Source: Angiostrongylus vasorum (Eukaryota > Nematoda > Chromadorea > Rhabditida > Metastrongylidae). From it: DNA of 64,000 bases. The stretch spans positions 1,277,501 to 1,341,500 of the forward strand of contig JADANN010000256.1 of the NCBI GenBank assembly GCA_018806985.1, given 5' to 3'. The notes under the pieces were generated by a model that saw only the letters and a program-made list of their open reading frames with translations, made no database searches and was not told where the DNA came from. Position numbers and translations under genes: made by a program. This document shows, piece by piece, positions 35,048-46,795 of the stretch (positions are counted from its first letter, which is position 1; every line of letters begins with the position of its first letter).

Positions 35048-38000
35048 GTATGTTTTCTTGTTTTTATTCGGGAGTTTGTTAGGCTGTTGCAAAAGCTATG
35101 TCTTGTTTCTGGCTCTATGGGTAGAAGTGCTTTAATAGATATTTCTTACTTACATTGTTGTTGTACACCACCTGAAAGGTTATTCTTTGCTTAACTATCT
35201 CCTCTTTAATCCTTTTGAGTAATGAATTTGCAGTGGCCATTAACTGATTGAAATGATGCTCTCGAAAGAAGAAATTCGTCTGACATTGCATGAAAGTTCA
35301 AATTTGGATGCACTTCCGTTGGAACATGTCGAAATGTCCCTCGAACACGGGTTCAGGGACGCACAGTGAATAGTCGGTTCAAAAGTTCTAGTACTAAAGA
35401 TGCGTCTCGAAGTTTCTCTCGAAGGACGCATTCAACGTGAAAACCATGATGAATGACGATCTTGAAATGAGTGATAGTAGAAGAGTTCGCTATGAAGTCT
35501 CGTCTGCACTTTTTTTTCGTAACAAAAGCAACTCATTTCTGCTTTGTAAAACACGATCGAAAGTGAATCTTATTCCATCTTCCTCGCAGTAATTGGAAGT
35601 GGATGAAGCTCCGAAATCCCTATTAAAGCCCAATTTACATGCAAAGATGCTCGTGTTCGGATTTTTTGTTTCTCCTGAAATCTCACTGAAAAGAAGACAA
35701 CAGGAAACTGTTGTTACGAAATTAATGAAGTATTTCAAAAAATTGCACGGTATTCATCCTAGTTGGTCAAGGTACAGGGTGCAACCTTCATGAATTAGAC
35801 TCAACCATTTAGCCCATCAAATAATGGACGAATTTTCTGTGGGACTCGCTCATCTCTACTCACCGAAGCTTTTGCCAATCGTTTGTCATATTTTTACACA
35901 TGTGGGGCGATTCTTATTTCCACTTTCCCATTGCTTCCCACTGACAGACAACTGCTAAACAGCTAATGCTGATTTCTTTTGTAACCTTTCGGTTAGTTTT
36001 TTTAGGGTTTCACTTCGATCGCCTCTTTTGACTGGTGTTCGTCAATTTTTAGGAATGTTTCTTTGGTCTCATGCTTCGATAGTATTTCATATAGTTTCAT
36101 CCTGCAGAACGAACAAATTAGGTCTTATGAAGCAAGGCAGTGCACTTTTCATGACTTGAGACTTCAACCAACCTCAAATCGTTGTAAAATAAGTTATGGA
36201 AGGAAGCGTTACGTGGAAAATAGTCAAACAAAGAATAAATCCTTAAATAGTATGTATCGACAGTGTGTATAACAAGGCAAAACTCCGGACCGCAGGTGTC
36301 CGCGTCAGGGTGGAACCTCGCCATTCAGAGGCCAACAGTTCACCACCACGCCATTCGTGTCCTTCGTTCCACCTTTCTCTCAGCCGTTTTATTTCAAAAC
36401 AGTTTCTCTGTATTCTTGAATCTTCAGTTTTCTGTAGGTTCCATCACATATTGGTAAAATAGAGATCCTAGAGAACGTAGCGCAAAGTACCGGTTAAAAA
36501 ACTACAGAAGCCTTTAGATGAACGAGTTTATCGTGATCTCTAGAAATATTTGAAGATAAGGGTGTCCCAAGGAATATTTTGAAAATTGAGATGTAAATCT
36601 ATTTTGCCAATGGGTTAAATGGAAGGCTATGCTTACAAAGTATACACCTCCAAATACTATTTCCACTCCATTCCGATTGCAATATAAAGAGGTAACTTTT
36701 TTTGTGAAAGCTGACATGGGCGACTTCGATTTTCTGTTTCATGAGTTTTCAGTTAAGTACCCTGTTAGAGAGTCTTCTCTTTTATTATCCATTTGTTATC
36801 CATTATGTTGCTTATTTTCTTTGTTTATTATCGTATATTCCTCTCTTCTACGTTTATTTGAGATGTGTTTGTATTCTGTTGTATCACAGTGAGTAAAATT
36901 CAATCAAAGGCCCCAACTACAAAGTCAGCCACGAAGGTCGGTATGCTGGTTACACATCAAGGCGCGTAGACTTGCCTGACGGCCAATAGCTTCTTCAAGA
37001 TGCCTAAGAATTACCAATCCTGTTTTTCGTCTACCCAACGTTCCCAGAGCTGCATAGAGATCACCTACCTTACCAGTTAAATATGCCTGTAGATGAAATT
37101 TTCTCTATAATGAACAAATTGTATATCTTGATTCGTCCTTCGTCGCACCATGAGCGTCCAATTAACCGCATCTCGCGCGCTGTTCACCACGTTACATTCC
37201 TATTATTATTCTTGCTTAATCAAGCCCTATGAGCACATTGCCAATTAGCCTAACACTTTTCCAAGAAACGCAAAAGTTTCTACGAATACGTTTACCTTTT
37301 TTTAAGGAAGTCGCCTCATTATTCACTGAAATATGAAAGTGAGCAGGCTTAGTGAAATGGCGCCCTCTATCGAACTCTTACCATATGGGAAATCGTAATA
37401 GGATAACGGAGGAAAATGTATCATTGTGGTGCAGCTCAAGTTAAGAATCTAAGTTGATTTTTATTCATTGCAAATTCTGCGCTAAGGTACTAAAGTTATG
37501 GAGAGGATATTTCCATTATTAGAATTTCACTGCTGCGAGGACACAACGTTGTTTTCCTTTCTGTGGATCGCTATTACAGGGTCATTATATTTAGGAATGT
37601 CGCGACAGCTGCTTTTTAAAGCGAGCTACTATTTCTACATTTGGCGAATAGCCTTTTCTCCTTACTGTTCTACTTGGGGAGCGGTGGCTAGGGGAGTCTG
37701 AAAGTCTATGACAATCGTTCTACTGTTAAAGCTTCCGAATTTACAGGAGGACTTATGCCTTGTTGTAATACGTTATTGTAATGCGGTAACAATGGCGTCC
37801 CTCTTAGCACGTGATTTGAACAGCTTTCATCCTTTATCTCACTACTAAATGTCATAGATTTCAGAGACAAATATGCAAGTATACTAAACCTCTGTTTCCC
37901 TGCTTAGGCAGAGTTTTTTGTTCTGCATCATTAGTCAGCGGCTACAAAAATTTATTAGATCGCCAGCTTTAGGGACATTGCTATCTCTTGTGGATTCGGA

Positions 38001-41000
38001 AGAAATTTGCCACAATGCGATCAGATTCTTTTTTGTAAGCGTTGCAATTCCCTGATAATAGTGAACAATCAGCTGAGCACCAAGGTTATTACGTCGGTCC
38101 CTCTGAAATCCTGGAAATACGTCAAGGTTTCACACCGGCGAACATCCCATTGTCATATTGTAGTGCTATGTTATTAAGAAATTTGATTTATAACAAATGA
38201 ATAATGGGGAACGCATGTACGTCTTGATATAGGAAGTATCGTTAGCAAATATCTGACCTCTTATGTAGTATACGCTTTAAAACTTTCAGAATTGATTTTA
38301 GGGGTCGTTAGTTCCTTGAACACTTACGGATGTTAACGGCTTTAATTACTGATCCATAAAAATTTTTTCTTTTACAGTTCATTGGCCTTGCCATCGTAAT
38401 GCAGTTCATACTATCTGGTGAGAAGCTGAACACATGGATACAAATTAACATTGGATGGGGTTTGGCAATCACATTTTGTGTATACTCCTGCAGCAAGACT
38501 TCAGGTATCCATGGGTACCTTTTTCTTCAATGTTTTTCTTATGTACGAACATGCTCACGGACTGGCGGTTCACTTTTTTCAGGAGGTCATTTCAATCCTG
38601 CTGTTTCGTTTGCCATGTTTACACTTGGAAGACTTTCTGCTAAGGATCTTGTCATCTATTGTGTGGTTCAAACAATCGGAGCTTTCATAGGTGCCATTGG
38701 TGCTTTCGGAATATATTACGGTAAGCAAGAGAGATCTTGCATTTTTCATACCAACCTGTAACGGATCTTAATAATTCATTAGAAAAAGTACGCTAATACT
38801 TTTCACTTGGAAATGAACTGCTAAACGACAGCACTATAAGCTCTGTAGGGAAGAGCAGTTCCTGAAAACATAACCCATATTCGCTCTCTTGACAAAATGA
38901 AAGTTCAGATCAATTTGTGAAGTATGCTGGGGATGTTCGCACGATCGTCGGACCTCACGCGACGGCCGCCTGCTTTTGTTCTTTCCCGGCCTCCCACCTC
39001 AGTAATCTCACCTGCTTCTTTGATCAGGTTCGCTTAACTAAACCTTCGACCAGCTCTAGTTTTAGCTGATCGAAACGTAGTACAGGTTTTTCGCCTTCAA
39101 CTTCAAATATTTTAACCTCAAATCTCAGTTCAAATTTGTCTGTCTTTCTTGATTGAAGAAGTACATCTGAATGCACATATTAGAGCCAACGACATAAAAC
39201 AGAAAGACAACAAACCTATCGGCGTTCATCAATCTCAGACTGAAGCACCACATAACTGGTCAAGCTGAATCTCTTTCACATTCTGGAAGAGCTCTTTTTC
39301 CACAGATGTGCTCGTACGCTGACGTTCGAAGGCTTTTGTGCATCGGATGCAGCTTTTTTCCAGACAGATGTTGTCCCAGTTCTCAAACTGATGTGTGATG
39401 GAGGTCTTGGTTGGCCCAAGGCAGAGTTTAAGTCATTGACCAAGAGTAAAATTCACTGCACCTCATACTACTGCTCACTCCGTTCCTAATATCACATGTC
39501 ACCCGTATCACCTGCAGTCCCGTTGGTCGTCGTGTGACTCGAATGGGCGCCAGTAAATCTTTCTTTTTTCCCTATCGCGTGCAAGAGTAGCCCAGTGGGT
39601 TCTGCTCGCTCTAGGGACTCGTCAAGCATCACATCTTTCTTCTACGCTTTTCGTGAAAAACTCTGACCATCGAGTCGGTGGTCTTCCTGCAGTGCGTTTA
39701 ACATCCCAAGGAATCCAGTCACTAACGGCTCTTGTCCATCGGTTGTCATTCATACGCATTATGTGTCCCGCCCACCTTACCTTCGACTGTTTGGCGTAGA
39801 GAACGACATTTTTGACTTTTTGATCGTGCACCCAGGTCGGAGCTTCCGATCCCATCCCTTACTTGTGTGAAACGAGATACTCCTAGCATCGTCCTTTCGA
39901 CTGCGCGTTCGACAACGCTGAGTGATTTTTCATCCTGTTTACGCAGCGACCGTTTCTGACGCATACGTTAACGCAGGAAGTACCGTTGAGTCGAAAAGGT
40001 GGGCACGGAGATGGGGTGTTTCTTGTTCTCTTCACTACATCCTCGATGCTCTTGAAAGCACCCCTAAGCCGCTCGTTTCCTTCTGTTCAGCTCTGGAGCT
40101 AGGTCGTTCAACATGTTGATTTCCCAACCTAGATAGATATAACTGGAGCATTTGGAGATATTCGTTCCTTTGAGCGTGAATGGGGCATATGAAACCAATC
40201 CGTTCATCATGAACATCGTTTTTGTGAGATTTAGTTGAAGACCAATCTTTCCACAGGCTTTATCAAAGTCGGTAAGCATACGTTCCGCTTGGCTAATGTT
40301 TGGTGTTATAAGGACGATGTCATCAGCAAAGCGAAGATGGTGTAACTGCCGACCATCGATTTCCACTCCCATTTTATACCATTCCAATGTTCGCATGAGG
40401 TTCTGGAGGGTGGCGGTCAATAATTTTGGCGAGATGGTATCGCCTTGCCTAACCCCTCTTTTTGACGTCAATGCCAATATCGTTGTAGAATGAAGGTATC
40501 TTAGTTGTGAAGTTTTTGTACAGCTCACCAAGAATCTTTATGTATTGAGTAGGGACTCCTTGACTATGAAGGGCTTCCATGTCTGCTTCTATGTCACTTG
40601 AGTAAAAGGCCTTCTTTAAATGGATGAAAGTGAGACAGAGCGATCTTTTGTACTCTGACGACACTTCAATGAGTCTTGTTATCGTCTGGATTTGGTCCTT
40701 CGTACTAAATCCTTTTTCGAAACCCTGCTTGCTTACATGGCTGTCCTTCGTCCAGTGTTCTGTCAATCCTGCTTAGGATGACTCGAGTGGAAAGTTTGTA
40801 GACTACAGGCAGCAAGCAGATTGGGCGATAGTTTGCCGATATCGTGGAGGTCACCCGTCCTGAACATCAGCACGGTCTTGCTGGTCTTCCATTGAGTGGG
40901 GACCTTGCATTCAGACAGGTAACGTGTCAATAGCGGAACCAGTGTGTTTACGAGCACTGGCGGAAGGTTCTTCAGATGTTCTGATCTTATCCTGTCCCGA

Positions 41001-44000
41001 CCTGGTGCTGTTCGATTTTTCACCGGCGAAATGGCATGTCGGATTTGGGAAGGGAGAAACGGTAGTACAACATATCCATCCTCCTTTATTTCATATGACG
41101 GAAGTGGACGTGGCTATCGAAGAGCAGTATTCGTGAATGATTTTCCCCATTGCCTCTCTGAACGCTGTAACTGTTTCGCGTGGGCGTCGGAGTGCAATAA
41201 TCTTGGTCTTGTAATTGGCGAAGCTTCGGTGGGCTTTGCGAGTACTTTTCCCAACCTCTGCAGCTTTGACCATTACTGCTGCTCTTCTCTCTTAAGATCT
41301 TCTTTTGTCGCCTGTCTGCATTGTTTTGCAAGTTCGGACGTTGGTTCGCAGTTGCCTGCTGGTCCTGCGATTCCACGCTGGCGTATCAGCTTGAGTGTTT
41401 CTGGAGACAGACGTCCCTTGGTGACTTTCGAACTCTCAGCTTTCATAGCGCTAACGCGAAGATGTTGAATGAGCCAATCGTATCCCTCGTCGATGGAATC
41501 GACAACGGCATCTTCCCAGCAGCCGACTAATGGATCCAATAAGTCCCAGTTTATGGTGGTTCTGGGACTTCGGTTTTTGAATTTAGCTGCTTTTTCTCCG
41601 TTCCGCGAGAAATATTATCTTGCACGAAGGAGACGGTGGTGTTATCCCATGTAGAATTTAGGGACAACAGAGACATCGGTTAAGCACAACCTTCTATTTA
41701 CTATGATGTGGTCTACTTCGTTATTATACTCTTCAATGGGAGTCTCCCACGTCCAGCGTTGAGTGTGGGGTCTCTGGAATTGCGAGTTACCAAGGATGGT
41801 CTTGGTCGTCATGATAAACTCAGAAAGCCGCTCACCTTGTTCATTCCATTCTAATCCGTGGGCCCCAATGTGACGTTCTTCAGACGTTCTTCTAGGTCCA
41901 ATCTTGGCGTTGAAATCTCCAATGATGACCTTGAAGAATGTATGGTCTTCTCTGTAGAAATTCTCCAAGTCCATGTAGATGGCCTCGACTTCCTCTTCGT
42001 CATAGTTTGATGTCGGCGCGTCAACGACGAAGATTGCCAAAGCCGGGAATTGATCCACATCTTTTTAATGGTAAACGTCCAATTCGGGTTGTTTAGTTGC
42101 TCGAATGAATCGATGTTCATGGACAATCTCGTGTTGAAGAGAACGCCGACGCCGCGAACTCCTCTACTGTCGCATGTTCCGAGGAACAGTTATTCCCCGG
42201 TGTCATAGACGGCGTTGAAAGGCTGGCGTCTTCTCGTCTCGGCCAGGCCGATGACGGTGTACTTTATCCTTCTTGCTTGCATGAGCAAGCCTTCTACCGA
42301 GGACTCGGATGCAAGTGTACGCGCATTGTAGGTACAGATCGTCACCTTAGCTCTTTGCAATCCACGCAGCTTCCGTTGGCCCTGAGATTTTAGCAGCCTC
42401 TCCGTACTCGTCCTACCCAACGCTGCCGAATTGGGGCGCTTTCGGGGTCACGGGAGTGAGGCCCGTTTCTTTTACTGTTTTTTGCTTTTTGATACCCACG
42501 TATAGCTTGCTGGTCTCTGAACGAGGGGGGCTGGGTATATTCACGGGTAGCTTGCCAGGATCTCCCAAAGTGGACATGGAGCTTATTTGTTGGAGGCGAC
42601 TCCTAACCGCCTCCAGTATACCTCCTTGTCACTAGATTGCTGGCTTTTGGCCGAATTGACTCTTAAAATACAATCTGCATAAACTATAACGCAACCGCAC
42701 ACGCGTGCATGAATACGCCTCGTAAATACAGAATGTATGTGCCAAAGCAGCGCAGCAGAAACAAGGAATCCGTCACCTGGATCCACCTGCATCTCAGGAA
42801 AGCAAAGGTCGCTTTTGGTCGGCGAATAACCCCCTATCCGCCACATGAGGATGCGCCACCTAGCCTAGCGACTAACCGGCTATCGGGATCCCTCATATGA
42901 GGCAGAATCGTAATATAACGTATGAAAAGTATAAAGCTCTTGGAGTTAATTACTCGCTTAGGACGATGCGTCATGCCTTCGACTTCACTACGCATCGTTA
43001 GAGGTGATTGAATGCTTATTTGGCCAATACAGTGACTCACGGTGCCCTACTGATGTATCGAGCCAGTGCCGCTATCCTTCCAGACATGTCTAACGCTAAT
43101 TTTCCCAGCCCGGAGGGATGAAAGGCCTGATGAGCTTGGGACACGTGGTGGAACCCATGTTTATTGCATGAGACATCAAACCACTGCGCTACCCGCGTCC
43201 TTAGTATAATATTTAAAAAGTCATCACAGCTCTAGTTGAATTTTCGTTGGTTTCGCCTTCTTTAGAGCCTGGAAAAAGTGGAACTGATATGCAATCCTCA
43301 CAGCTAAACACTTTCATAACCTTGTAGGAGAAACTCGGTGCATAAATTTCCTTCGCGTAATAAATCTCATTTTTTAAACGCTCACTGTTTTTCTCTATAA
43401 GTCCTCAACTTATTCTCCCAGTTAGAATAAAACATAAGCTTGTTGGACAGTGTCGAAGGTAATAGAAATTCGGTCGTGGGAGTTGCATGCTACTTCACTT
43501 CGAAAGGTTTTGGGAACTTTGGGAAACACAGCGACATATTTAGTGTGTGCGACATAGAAAAAGCCCTATAACAAATGCAACTAGACACCCGTTTATTAGC
43601 TTTATTTTCGAAGTGTATGATACTGCAGCGAGGCATCATTAAAGGGACTTTACTAGACTGTTAGCGATGTACATCGTAGGATTATGTGCCCAATAAGGAA
43701 GCTGAGTCGAAGCACGGAGTTCAACTCTCGTCGTGCTGTGCTGCAGTGTCACTCGTGTAATAGAAAGATGCTAATGTGTTCCATAATTTAAACTTGTTAA
43801 TTGGTTGTCTAAGCCTGTATTTTCTATAAAACGATAGACTCGGGATCCTTTCCCTTGGACTTATATTCTTCTGCAAGGACAGGATTGTTTTCCAAAGAAT
43901 TCCGTGGAAGTCAGGGCTAGGAAGGCTTTTTAAATATTCATCACAAGCATTTGTCGACCCGTAGTTTTTTTCCACGGCAATAGCTATTTCGACCATGTAC

Positions 44001-45595
44001 TTGCTCGTACCAGGACGTACCTTTAGAAAGTTGAACTTACAGACCGGAGTTGCTCATACGGACGGATGTGCCCAATGGTGCACAACTCTCTTTTACACTA
44101 GAGAACACTCCTTTGCTACGGTGATTGCGTTGAACCGCAACATTATATTGATATTACACTTATAACTATAGTTATCTTGAATTATATTAGAAAGTATACA
44201 TTCTAAGAAAATAGGCTTTAGATGAATTCGATCAAAATTAAATACTTAATAATTGTAGGTCGCCGGTACCGGGCTTTTGGTATTCTTTGTATGCGTGATT
44301 ATCGACAAGAGAAATGGCATTCCTGGTGCAGCTCATCCGTTTCTCTTCGGTTTCGTTCTAATTATGATCGGTGGGTTCTTAAATGATTTACATCCTAGAT
44401 TAATACGATGTTCACACCTCTCGCGTGTGCTGAAAAAAGATTCGCCCATTATCTAATCATGGTGGTGCCAGTTTTTTTCATGTTTTACACCACATTCGAA
44501 ATGCATTTCTTTGTCTCTTTCATGTTGTTTATTTCCACCGATATTCTCTTTCACCGTTCGAGAACGGCTTTTTCTAAGTGTACGGCGTTGAGGAGCGGAT
44601 AGCACAGTGGTGGTGACGTTCGTCTTCACAACCACTATGCTAGTTCGATTCCTCTCCAGGCCAACCAAGCCTCTCATCCTTCCGGGCGGACTTATCCTGG
44701 AAAAAGTCACTTTCTGCAATCCAACTGGGAACGCTCTAGCCCGCCTATACCACGACTCCAAGGAGAATTGCTCGACCGGCATTCTACGACATTCAAGATG
44801 AAATGGAAATCGTCAATCAGCAACCGAAGCCACACGTAAAAGTTGAAAGATCTTTGTGGACAAGGGAACGAATCGAATGTGAGAAGTGCTGGGATCCACA
44901 CAGTAGACGTGAATACGGATCAAATAAAACAAAATAAAATAAAAAAAATAATAAATAAAAATGTGTTGAGAACACATATCCATGGCTTGTCCTCAGCGTA
45001 AAGTCTGTGTTCGACGATCTATCGACTGACTACAAGAAGTCTAGCAAGTCCGTGCGGTGAAATAGGTCGAACAAACGTGCGTACTGGAATCAAGATGTGG
45101 GGTTCTAAACGTGCAATAGCCTACAATGCGCATACTCGTAGAAAAATGTTAAGCACAAGGTTAGGGAAAGTACTGTTGTGATATATTAGTGTTCCTTCTA
45201 TACGTACAAGAATTCATAGATCTGTTATAGAGTAGAGACAGCATTGGTACTTGGTCACAGTTCTGTTCAAACTGTAATTGCGTGAAAGTATTAATCAACT
45301 AAGAAAAGTCTTCTCTAATAGTGCTCGAAATCTAGGTACTTGTATGGGCATGAACCTCGGATATCCTATCAACCCTGCTCGTGATCTCGGACCAAGACTT
45401 TTCGCGCTTTTCATCTACGGGTCTGAGGTGTTCACATACCATAACTACTACTTCTGGATTCCTGTTATTGCCCCAATTGTGGGTGCAGTGTTAGCCGCCT
45501 GGAGTTATCAACTTTTCATTGGCGCTCATATTCCTGACGACAACAATAAAGCCCGTATCCTTGACGAAGCTAAAATCCCACTAAATGATGCGTAA
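34937..45595 (+). CDS. Aquaglyceroporin (MIP family channel), multi-exon gene with one exon not found
   Basis: This gene encodes a six-helix membrane channel of the aquaporin/glycerol facilitator family, passing water and probably glycerol-like solutes. Visible exons are 34937-35047, 38378-38504, 38583-38720, 44259-44370 and 45336-45595, all with GT/AG borders. The first NPA box is HFNPAVS (exon 3). The second is [13 protein letters not shown] (exon 5); the Asp after NPAR is typical of the glycerol-permeable branch. The visible exons total 748 nt, about 249 codons, against roughly 280-300 residues for the family. Exon 3 ends in phase 1 and exon 4 starts in phase 0, so an exon of length 3n+2 covering extracellular loop C and the start of helix 4 (about 40 residues) is missing from what I can read. 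The 5.5-kb intron at that place carries an RTE element. The ATG at 34937 lies 12 nt after a possible trans-splice acceptor. Confidence 0.9.
35240..35795 (+). pseudogene. Mariner transposase relic of a different lineage, aquaporin intron 1
   Basis: The best part is 35480-35795: [15 protein letters not shown] (cf. LLLRNKxxPFL), then after stops [20 protein letters not shown] (cf. GEAPKxxPKPxLHxKK). Upstream coding-like pieces from 35240 ([20 protein letters not shown]) are probably part of the same decayed element but were not aligned. Confidence 0.65.
36270..36387 (-). mobile_element. SINE B fragment in aquaporin intron 1
   Basis: CAAAACTCCGGACCGCAGGT and CACCACCACGCCATTCGTGT identify a diverged reverse copy. 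Confidence 0.65.
38378..38504 (+). CDS. Aquaglyceroporin exon 2 (end of helix 1, loop A, helix 2)
   Basis: The acceptor TTTTACAG and donor GTATCC bracket 127 nt that read [18 protein letters not shown] and then [11 protein letters not shown]. The INxGWG stretch is the usual start of helix 2. The exon ends in phase 1. Intron 1 upstream is 3.3 kb and contains a mariner relic and a SINE B fragment. Confidence 0.92.
38583..38720 (+). CDS. Aquaglyceroporin exon 3 (first NPA box, helix 3)
   Basis: A 78-bp intron separates this exon from exon 2. The split Gly codon rebuilds [17 protein letters not shown], the loop B half-helix with the first NPA motif, followed by helix 3 ([20 protein letters not shown]). 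Donor GTAAGC. The exon is 138 nt and ends in phase 1. Confidence 0.93.
39622..41023 (-). pseudogene. RTE reverse transcriptase and C-terminal region, frameshifted
   Basis: Recognisable RT blocks: [82 protein letters not shown], then [10 protein letters not shown] and the C-terminal [20 protein letters not shown]. The FADD catalytic pair is kept. The first catalytic Asp, expected in FIDLKKAFD, reads His (FIHLKKAFY) in this copy. At least three frame breaks separate the blocks. Confidence 0.9.
41642..42420 (-). pseudogene. RTE endonuclease (APE-like) domain, frameshifted
   Basis: The target-nicking endonuclease of the RTE element. Motifs in order: [18 protein letters not shown] (catalytic Glu), a frame break around 42190, then [11 protein letters not shown] (Asp-x-Asn), RWTWETP and [10 protein letters not shown]. 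The frame stops after VVPKFYMG, before the final SDH-type motif expected in the intact family. Confidence 0.88.
42925..43206 (-). mobile_element. SINE A copy in aquaporin intron 3
   Basis: Reverse copy: head GACGCGGGTAGCGCAGTGGT, B box GGGTTCCACCACG, body GGATAGCGGCACTGGCTCGA. It lies next to the 5' end of the RTE element. Confidence 0.8.
43225..43400 (-). mobile_element. Solo PLE 3' end in aquaporin intron 3
   Basis: The reverse strand carries the conserved block GATTTATTACGCGAAGG, then GAGGATTGCATATCAGTT, then CCAGGCTCTAAAGAAGGCGA, the same order as the other PLE 3' ends. The ribozyme-like part is degraded after GGCGAAA. Confidence 0.7.
44259..44370 (+). CDS. Aquaglyceroporin exon 4 (end of helix 4, loop D, helix 5)
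   Basis: After acceptor AATTGTAG the frame reads [19 protein letters not shown], then [32 protein letters not shown] is the typical loop D/helix 5 block of aquaglyceroporins. The exon is 112 nt, begins in phase 0 and ends in phase 1. The preceding block, normally FxxQ at the start of helix 4, is not in this exon, so an upstream exon is expected. Confidence 0.9.
44594..44961 (+). mobile_element. SINE D (tRNA-derived, A-rich tail), aquaporin intron 4
   Basis: Head GCGGATAGCACAGTGGTGGT (A box) and CTAGTTCGATTCCTC (B box). The family body follows with CTTTCTGCAATCCAACTGGG and GTGAGAAGTGCTGGGATCCA, then an (AAATA)n tail at 44925-44961. This is the most complete D copy. Confidence 0.85.
45336..45595 (+). 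CDS. Aquaglyceroporin last exon (second NPA box, helix 6, stop)
   Basis: Acceptor AAATCTAG; the split Gly codon joins exon 4. The exon gives [20 protein letters not shown] (second NPA half-helix), a loop, helix 6 ([19 protein letters not shown]), and a short acidic tail ending IPLNDA and TAA. Met45278 upstream lies in the same frame but is intronic by splice signal and homology. Confidence 0.93.
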
Positions 45596-45991
45596 AGGAA
45601 TCACTACTGCAGTATTGTCAGTGTTTAGTTTTTAAATGTAGACACGGATATTCCGTCCAACAAAATACCCTAATTTTAGCAACGATTTATGATGTATCCG
45701 GCACCATATTTAAACGTTGATGGCGATCTGTTCTGTTATTATGCTCATTTTTTGCAGAGATTGACTAGTAGCGTTAAAGCAAAAATGTATTTTAGTCGCC
45801 AGTTGGAACATGGGATTCCTAAATTAGTATTACATTTCTTTACTTGTTTCCTTGAATACTACCGATGAAGAAGCAGTGGAGACCATGAGTACATGCCTTG
45901 TGTGGATTTCCCTGATTCCGCACCTTCGCCGGTTTTGGTGGCATGGCCTTTATGTTTTTTCGTCATCGGTGCTTGTTGTTATGAGTTCTCG

Positions 45992-46009
45992 AATAAAGCT
46001 AAAAATAAA
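45992..46009 (+). terminator. Tandem AATAAA polyadenylation signals downstream of aquaporin
   Basis: Two AATAAA hexamers (45992-45997 and 46004-46009) lie about 400 bp after the aquaporin stop and just before a SINE B copy. They would give a 3' UTR of about 0.4 kb. Confidence 0.5.
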
Positions 46010-46021
46010 GCTGTTCTTTAT

Positions 46022-46235
46022 GGGTGATTGCTGATGGCTCTGTTAGGTGGGAAAACTAGCTGAGAGAAAAGATAAACCAGTGACTCGCATGGTGCGGTGG
46101 TGAACGCATTAGCCCCCGGATAGCGTAATAGCGTGTTCGATCCCCACCGCAGACATCTGCGGTTCGTAGTTATGCACATATCTCAGCATCGTTGTGATTG
46201 TATTTCACATAATACCCTGCGGCGAAAAATTGTGA
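46022..46235 (+). mobile_element. SINE B copy downstream of aquaporin
   Basis: GGGTGATTGCTGATGGC, CGCATGGTGCGGTGGTGAAC, GTGTTCGATCCCCACCGCAG and the tail CATATCTCAGCATCGTTGTG. It starts about 10 bp after the second AATAAA. Confidence 0.75.
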
Positions 46236-46437
46236 GAGGCAGTGAATACAAAGTTAACAAAGCTGTTCTTGTTATGAAGAACGTATTCACACAAAGCAGA
46301 AAAAAGCCTGTAGTTGAAGAATGAAGTTGATTGTGTGGGCCGAGAAAGAAGATTTTCAATTCCGCTAAGCGAGTAAACAACGATTTAGTTCATGGTCATT
46401 AATCTGTAGTAATGTAGTAACCATTGTATACATGATT

Positions 46438-46476
46438 GAATTCTCAGGAAGGCGAAGTCGCCGAAACGTCAGCTAT
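46438..46476 (+). ncRNA. Hammerhead-like motif in a CAA-rich element
   Basis: CTCAGGA (one change from CTGAGGA), stem II GGCG-AAGT-CGCC, GAAAC, GTC and AGCTATCG. This is the best-kept copy in the family E elements. Confidence 0.5.
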
Positions 46477-46582
46477 CGAACAACAACAACAAAAATAACA
46501 ATAAGAACATCTGTACCAACCTTGCGTCAGCTAAACAAAGGGCAGTTCATAAGAACATGTATATAGACATATCGATTCGTAA
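46438..46582 (+). mobile_element. Family E copy
   Basis: The hammerhead-like core is followed by CAACAACAACAA, CTTGCGTCAGCTAAAC, CAGTTCATAAGAACATGTAT and a short A/T tail. It is the first of two copies in the same orientation about 200 bp apart. Confidence 0.7.
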
Positions 46583-46624
46583 CAGCACGATATTTCACCG
46601 AATATAAGGCTACTGTTTAAAAAA

Positions 46625-46795
46625 AACCATAAAATACGTCCTGGCTCTGAGGATGGCGAAATCACCGGAACCTCAGCCATCGACCAACAACACCAACAAC
46701 AACGACAACGACAACGAAGACCTATACAAACCTCGCGTCAGCTCAATGAGATCAGCTTATAAGACCATATAAATAAATATAACAACAGTTTATGC
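46625..46795 (+). mobile_element. Family E copy
   Basis: GGCTCTGAGGATGGCGAAAT, ACCGGAACCTCAGCCATCG, a CAACAAC/GACAACG repeat, CCTCGCGTCAGCTCAATGAG and ATATAAATAAATATAAC. The hammerhead-like boxes have several changes. Confidence 0.7.

Larger units (their letters stand above)
39500..42905 (-). mobile_element. RTE-type non-LTR retrotransposon, near full length but decayed
   Basis: The reverse-strand element has a 5' leader (42905-42430, containing GTGGCGGATAGGGGGTTATT), an APE-type endonuclease, a reverse transcriptase and a 3' end near 39500. Its 3.4-kb length fits RTE elements, of which hookworm examples such as dingo-1 are known. Several frameshifts and stops split it into at least nine open pieces, and one RT catalytic residue is changed, so it is dead. 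It lies in aquaporin intron 3, antisense to the gene. Confidence 0.92.

Noticed and set aside
43721..43996. 91-codon reverse frame in aquaporin intron 3, checked as a possible inverted aquaporin exon
   Set aside because: The translation has no aquaporin motif and no hydrophobic helix.
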